From positions 1-34,242 of the forward strand of contig VGFC01000026.1 in assembly GCA_016869045.1 (NCBI GenBank): 34,242 nt of DNA, in the 5' to 3' direction. The notes beneath the pieces were generated by a model. That model made no database searches. It saw only the letters and a list, made by a program, of their open reading frames with translations, and was not told the origin of the DNA. This DNA comes from Armatimonadota bacterium (GTDB lineage: Bacteria > Armatimonadota > Zipacnadia > Zipacnadales > VGFC01). Position numbers and translations under genes: made by a program. The first letter of the stretch is position 1, and each line of letters starts with the position of its first letter. Of this stretch, positions 31,245 to 34,242 are shown piece after piece.

Positions 31245-33176
31245 CTACTGCTGGAAGCTGTACACCGTCCTGCCCATCGCCCAGCCCAGGATCGGCCACG
31301 CACAGCCGAGGAGGTAGTCGCCCATGAGCAGGCCCATGAAGAAGGGGAGCGCGCGCACGTACCACGACTGTCCGCCGAACCGCAGGAGTGTCATCTTCGC
31401 GGTCCAGGCGATGAGCATCGGGCACCACATGGTGGCCATCGAGTAGCTGCCCGCGATCGCGAAGCCCAAGGGGTGCAGCGGCCACCAGAGGAAGCGGGTC
31501 GTCATCTGGTGCAGGCCCGCCGCGAACAGCAGGCCGCCCGCCACGCCCCCCATGGCGGCGAGGTTGGGTGAGGTCGGGTTGTTGATCCAGCCCCGCAGGC
31601 GGTTGAAGGCCTCCCAGCCGAAGCCCGTGGCGTGCCACGCCATCTTGGCCTCCGCCCCCCGCGTGTACCCGAAGTACCCCAGAGCCGCGAAGGTGGCGTA
31701 GGTGCCCACGATGCCCGCGAGGATGACCGCCAGCGTGACGGCCTGGTCCCGGAAGCCCTGTCGGCGCGCGATCGCGAAGCCCTCGAGCATGTGCGGCATA
31801 GCGAGGCTGCGGTAGGCGCGGTTGAACCAGTAGAACCAGGTCAGCAGGCTCAGGTTGCGCGGGCCCATGAGCTTCGTGCCCAGCAGGCTGGTGAGCATGA
31901 AGTCCGGCCCGCCGCGATGCAGATCGTGGGCGGGTGGGCCGAGTTCGGCCCTCATGCGGGTGACCGCGGTCGCCAGGACCCAGTAGATGGCCCAGGCCGC
32001 GATCGCCAGCCACGCCGACATGCCGAAGTAGATGAAGAACCCCGTGAGCGCGACCATCCCGGCGAGCGAACCGAGAACGCACGTGCGCATGGACAGCAGG
32101 TCACGACTCACGGGCGGGCCGCCCGTGCCACGGAACGCCTGCCTCAAGACCTCGGCGAAGTATCTCCTGCCCAGCCAGATGCCGAAGACCGCGACGTAGA
32201 CATACGCTCCGAAGCCCTGTTCCTCAATGTAGGGCGCCTGCGCATCGTACCCGAGCCAGCCAACCGCCGAGGAGAAGATGTGCTCGACCTTCAGAAACCA
32301 GTAGAAGAACCAGCTCGAGAACAGCAGATCCGGCGGCAGCAGGTAGCCCAGTCCAATCCCGAAGGGGTAGAACGAGATCGGCGTCCACCCCATCGCATTC
32401 CACGGACGGCCGACGAAGTAGGGCGAGAGGTCCCAGTACTTCACGCGCACGGTCGGCAGGATGGGGAAGTGGACGGACAGCCCGTTGAGGAGGCTGATGC
32501 CGGCCGCTACCGCGAAGCCGACCCAGAAGAGACGCTCGCGGAACAGGCCGAGGTGCGGATCGGCGACCTGCACCGGGATGTGCGTGATAGGGTAGCTCAG
32601 CCGCTCCTGCTCGATCCACTTGCCCCGCAGGATCCCCGCCAGGCAGAGCATCACCCAGAGCATCACGCACACGAACCCGCCCCACAGCAGCAGCGGCCCG
32701 GCCCACGCGTGCAGTGTCCGCACCGTCCAGAAGCCTCCGCCACCCTCGTGCCAGGCCGTCACGGCGTCGGCATCGCGGACGATGAACAGGTCGGGCACGT
32801 ACGGGAGCAACTCGCGGCCATAGGGCCGCCCGGCCAGCGGATCGTCGTAGCGGTGCAGGTGGGTGAGCATGGGGAACAGCACGTCGAGGCAGTCGATGGC
32901 GTCAACTGCCGAGGCGATGCACAGCATCAGGTAGACGACGATCAGCTCGCTCCGGCGCAACGCCCAGTCCGGCTGCAGACGGTGCAGCAGGGCGTTCAGC
33001 AGGCTCAGCGCCACCAGCAGGAACACCACGTTGGCGAAGAGGCTGAAGGTCGTAGGGTACGGACCGCCCCCGTAGCCCGCCGAGTACTGCGTGGCCATCT
33101 CCATCTGCGACAGCCACACGCAGTTCAGCGGCACCAGCAGCAGCCCGAGAATCAGCGCGCGGGGACGGACATCCAT
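31245..33176 (-). CDS. DUF6785/DUF6784-type polytopic membrane protein
   Basis: 643 aa with at least ten hydrophobic helices. The long N-terminal part carries family-typical features: a helix near the start (LILGLLLVPLNCVWLSQ), VYLMLCIASAVDAIDCLDVLFPM (about 80-102), and KWIEQERLSYPITHIPVQV after the fifth helix. The W-x-E-x-E-R-L-x-x-P element is shared by OPT-like (oligopeptide transporter) relatives. The C-terminal part has the RNLSLLTWFYWFNRAYRS and PHMLEGFAIARRQG segments typical of the DUF6784 tail. These proteins are abundant in Planctomycetota- and Armatimonadota-type genomes, where their transport substrate is unknown. The ATG has no clear ribosome site. It starts 60 bases after the HicB stop, so it may be read from the hicB promoter. 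Confidence 0.75.
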   Translation of the reverse strand: MDVRPRALILGLLLVPLNCVWLSQMEMATQYSAGYGGGPYPTTFSLFANVVFLLVALSLLNALLHRLQPDWALRRSELIVVYLMLCIASAVDAIDCLDVLFPMLTHLHRYDDPLAGRPYGRELLPYVPDLFIVRDADAVTAWHEGGGGFWTVRTLHAWAGPLLLWGGFVCVMLWVMLCLAGILRGKWIEQERLSYPITHIPVQVADPHLGLFRERLFWVGFAVAAGISLLNGLSVHFPILPTVRVKYWDLSPYFVGRPWNAMGWTPISFYPFGIGLGYLLPPDLLFSSWFFYWFLKVEHIFSSAVGWLGYDAQAPYIEEQGFGAYVYVAVFGIWLGRRYFAEVLRQAFRGTGGPPVSRDLLSMRTCVLGSLAGMVALTGFFIYFGMSAWLAIAAWAIYWVLATAVTRMRAELGPPAHDLHRGGPDFMLTSLLGTKLMGPRNLSLLTWFYWFNRAYRSLAMPHMLEGFAIARRQGFRDQAVTLAVILAGIVGTYATFAALGYFGYTRGAEAKMAWHATGFGWEAFNRLRGWINNPTSPNLAAMGGVAGGLLFAAGLHQMTTRFLWWPLHPLGFAIAGSYSMATMWCPMLIAWTAKMTLLRFGGQSWYVRALPFFMGLLMGDYLLGCAWPILGWAMGRTVYSFQQ

Positions 33177-33236
33177 GGCGCGAGGGTTCGGCGAGGAGGA
33201 GGTGGGCGCCTTCAGGCAGTCGGCGGAGCACGGCGG

Positions 33237-33518
33237 CTACGCGGTGGTCGGGGCCTCGACCTCAATCGGCGCCGTCACTCGGAACACGAAGGCCTCCGTC
33301 AGCCCCTCTGCATCGATGCTTAGCACCGAGCCTTCCTCCGGCACCGGCTCGCCCTGAAGCATGAGGCTCTCGACATGGCAGCCGATCGCTTCCTCAGCCA
33401 TGCGCAGCGCCTCGGGGATTGTCTCTCCATATGTGAGGCAGCCTGGTAGCGCGGGCACCAGCACCGTGTAGCTACCCTCCGGCTCGCGGCGCAAGAGCAC
33501 AGTGTACGTGCAGGTCAT
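33237..33518 (-). CDS. HicB-family antitoxin-like protein, no HicA partner visible
   Basis: 93 aa from ATG 33518, with GAGGAGA seven bases upstream; the frame extends to 33698, but the extension is promoter and leader sequence. The HicB partial-RNase-H fold is clear: YTVLLRREPEGSYTVLVPALPGCLTYGETIPEALRMAEEAIGCHVESL is split here as YTVLLRREPEGSYTV, LVPALPGCLTYGET and IPEALRMAEEAIGCHV. The C-terminal part is short and lacks a helix-turn-helix or ribbon DNA-binding domain. A HicA toxin (about 60-80 aa, G-S-H motif) should lie next to it, but neither the 60 bp downstream nor the 171 bp upstream can encode one, so it is an orphan. Orphan HicB-like proteins are common. Confidence 0.88.
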   Translation of the reverse strand: MTCTYTVLLRREPEGSYTVLVPALPGCLTYGETIPEALRMAEEAIGCHVESLMLQGEPVPEEGSVLSIDAEGLTEAFVFRVTAPIEVEAPTTA

Positions 33519-33560
33519 CGTTGGCTCTCCTCGGCGGAGCCGACGCCATCCGCCAACCAC

Positions 33561-33589
33561 ATTGTACCCACTCCTCCTGACGTTGTCCA
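33561..33589 (-). promoter_or_regulatory. Sigma70-type promoter for the HicB-like gene
   Basis: Minus strand: TGGACA (33584-33589), a 17-base spacer and TACAAT (33561-33566). Each hexamer matches the consensus at five of six positions and the spacer is optimal, which makes this the best promoter in the window. The leader to the HicB ATG would be about 35 nt and includes its GAGGAGA ribosome site. Confidence 0.7.
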
Positions 33590-33649
33590 CCGCCACCGTG
33601 AGCCCGCCCCGGGAGGTTGCCCTCGGTGCCCGCTCGAAAGACGGGCCGA

Positions 33650-33663
33650 CCGAACGAGTTCGG
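33650..33663. promoter_or_regulatory. Operator-like 14-bp palindrome
   Basis: CCGAAC-GA-GTTCGG is a perfect 6-2-6 inverted repeat, 27 bases before the symporter start and about 60 bases upstream of the hicB -35. A 2-base loop makes a hairpin unlikely, so a protein-binding site is more plausible. The regulator is unknown. Confidence 0.4.
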
Positions 33664-33689
33664 GGCCGCGCGAAGGGACTGACCCACGG

Positions 33690-34242
33690 TTGAGCCACTT
33701 CACCTGGCTAGATTACGCGCTGTTCATCGTCTATCTGCTCGCCTCGGTGGGAGTGGGGGCGCTGTTCGTCAAGGAGCAGAAGACGACGAAGGACTACTTC
33801 CTCGCCGGGCGGAGCATGGGGTCGGTGGTGGTGGCGGTTTCGGTGATCGCGGCGCTCTTCTCGGGGATCACGTACCTGGGCGCGCCGAGCGAGGTCTACG
33901 CGCATGACATCTCGTTTGCGCTGGTATCGCTGGCGTTCTTCATTGCCACGCCCATCGCCACGCTGGTCTTCCTGCCGCTGTACTACCAGTCGCGCTTCTA
34001 CACGGCGTATCAGTACCTCGAGGAGCGCTTCTCCATCGGAGTGCGCACGCTGGCGTCGGCCCTCTTCATCATCCGCGTGCTGCTGTGGCTTGGGCTGGCG
34101 ACCTACGCGCCGGCGCTGGCCCTGCAGCAGGTGACGGGCTTGCCGCTGTGGTTCACGATCGTCTCGACCGCCGTGCTGACGACGTTCTACACCACGCTCG
34201 GGGGAATGAAGGCGGTCATCTGGACCGATGTCATGCAATTCG
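33690..34242 (+). CDS. Sodium:solute symporter (SSS family), 3' end missing
   Basis: Reads from TTG 33690 to the right edge without a stop (184 codons). TTG has AAGGGA about eleven bases upstream. The start is inferred, but it gives the usual N-terminus (SHFTWLDYALFIVYLLASVGVG, helix 1), then the family motif KTTKDYFLAGRSMG, a second helix with FSGITYLGAPSEVYAH, a YYQSRFYTAYQYLEERFS loop and the conserved GGMKAVIWTDVMQF of the sodium-binding core. The family couples Na+ entry to uptake of sugars, sugar acids, amino acids or similar; the substrate is unknown. It is divergent from the HicB-like gene across 171 bp that hold the hicB promoter and a palindrome. Confidence 0.9.
   Translation, partial: MSHFTWLDYALFIVYLLASVGVGALFVKEQKTTKDYFLAGRSMGSVVVAVSVIAALFSGITYLGAPSEVYAHDISFALVSLAFFIATPIATLVFLPLYYQSRFYTAYQYLEERFSIGVRTLASALFIIRVLLWLGLATYAPALALQQVTGLPLWFTIVSTAVLTTFYTTLGGMKAVIWTDVMQF

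Noticed and set aside
33177-33236. HicA toxin gene next to HicB
   Set aside because: The gap is only 60 bp, and the upstream 171 bp show no G-S-H-containing frame.

Overview
The window is about 34 kb of GC-rich bacterial chromosome, apparently from an uncultured, free-living saccharolytic heterotroph. Four things point to an Armatimonadota- or Planctomycetota-type lineage: large exported beta-helix and PQQ-propeller proteins, a DUF6785-type membrane protein, a copper-amine-oxidase-N-domain protein, and many Tat or Sec signals. No rRNA, tRNA or taxonomic marker is present, so this is an inference. I saw no transposase, integrase, phage gene or CRISPR array.

Layout. (1) 1-3844, plus strand: the 3' part of a DUF2330/pseudopilin-like/beta-propeller fusion, then a Tat-exported metallophosphoesterase. 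(2) 3854-6648, minus strand: a tight four-gene operon with overlapping stops and starts (six-hairpin glycosidase-like protein, cupin, unknown 110-aa protein, parvulin-type PPIase). A perfect 12-bp hairpin separates it from the next block. (3) 6719-16919, minus strand: a copper-amine-oxidase-N-domain protein, a 1404-aa beta-helix protein with a FlgD-like C-terminus, a D-aminoacylase-type amidohydrolase, an AmmeMemoRadiSam-type radical SAM protein carrying a Tat signal, and a fused E1alpha-E1beta 2-oxoacid dehydrogenase. (4) 17046-18887, plus strand: a PadR-type regulator broken by a one-base frameshift in a G run, with a promoter that would make a leaderless mRNA, then a NapH-like polyferredoxin membrane protein. 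(5) 19047-22991, plus strand: a compact sugar unit of beta-helix protein, TIM-barrel isomerase and Gfo/Idh/MocA oxidoreductase. (6) 23039-31150, plus strand: a zinc-finger/HEAT/TPR/B-box protein, an exported methyltransferase-like PQQ propeller, a GT39 glycosyltransferase and a 23-codon lipoprotein. (7) 31245-33518, minus strand: a DUF6785-type membrane protein and an orphan HicB with a good sigma70-type promoter. A sodium:solute symporter runs divergently off the right edge.

How it fits together. Much of the content suits breakdown and uptake of complex carbohydrate: exported beta-helix proteins, a glycosidase-like protein, sugar isomerase and dehydrogenase, and a symporter. Energy and redox functions (E1 dehydrogenase, polyferredoxin) and envelope functions (PPIase, GT39, lipoprotein) sit beside them. 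No classical defence, secretion or biosynthetic cluster is evident. The least ordinary items are the Tat-tagged radical SAM enzyme, the frameshifted leaderless PadR gene, the multi-domain fusions at 1-2961 and 25348-29241, the bacterial B-box/HEAT/TPR protein and the 23-aa lipoprotein.
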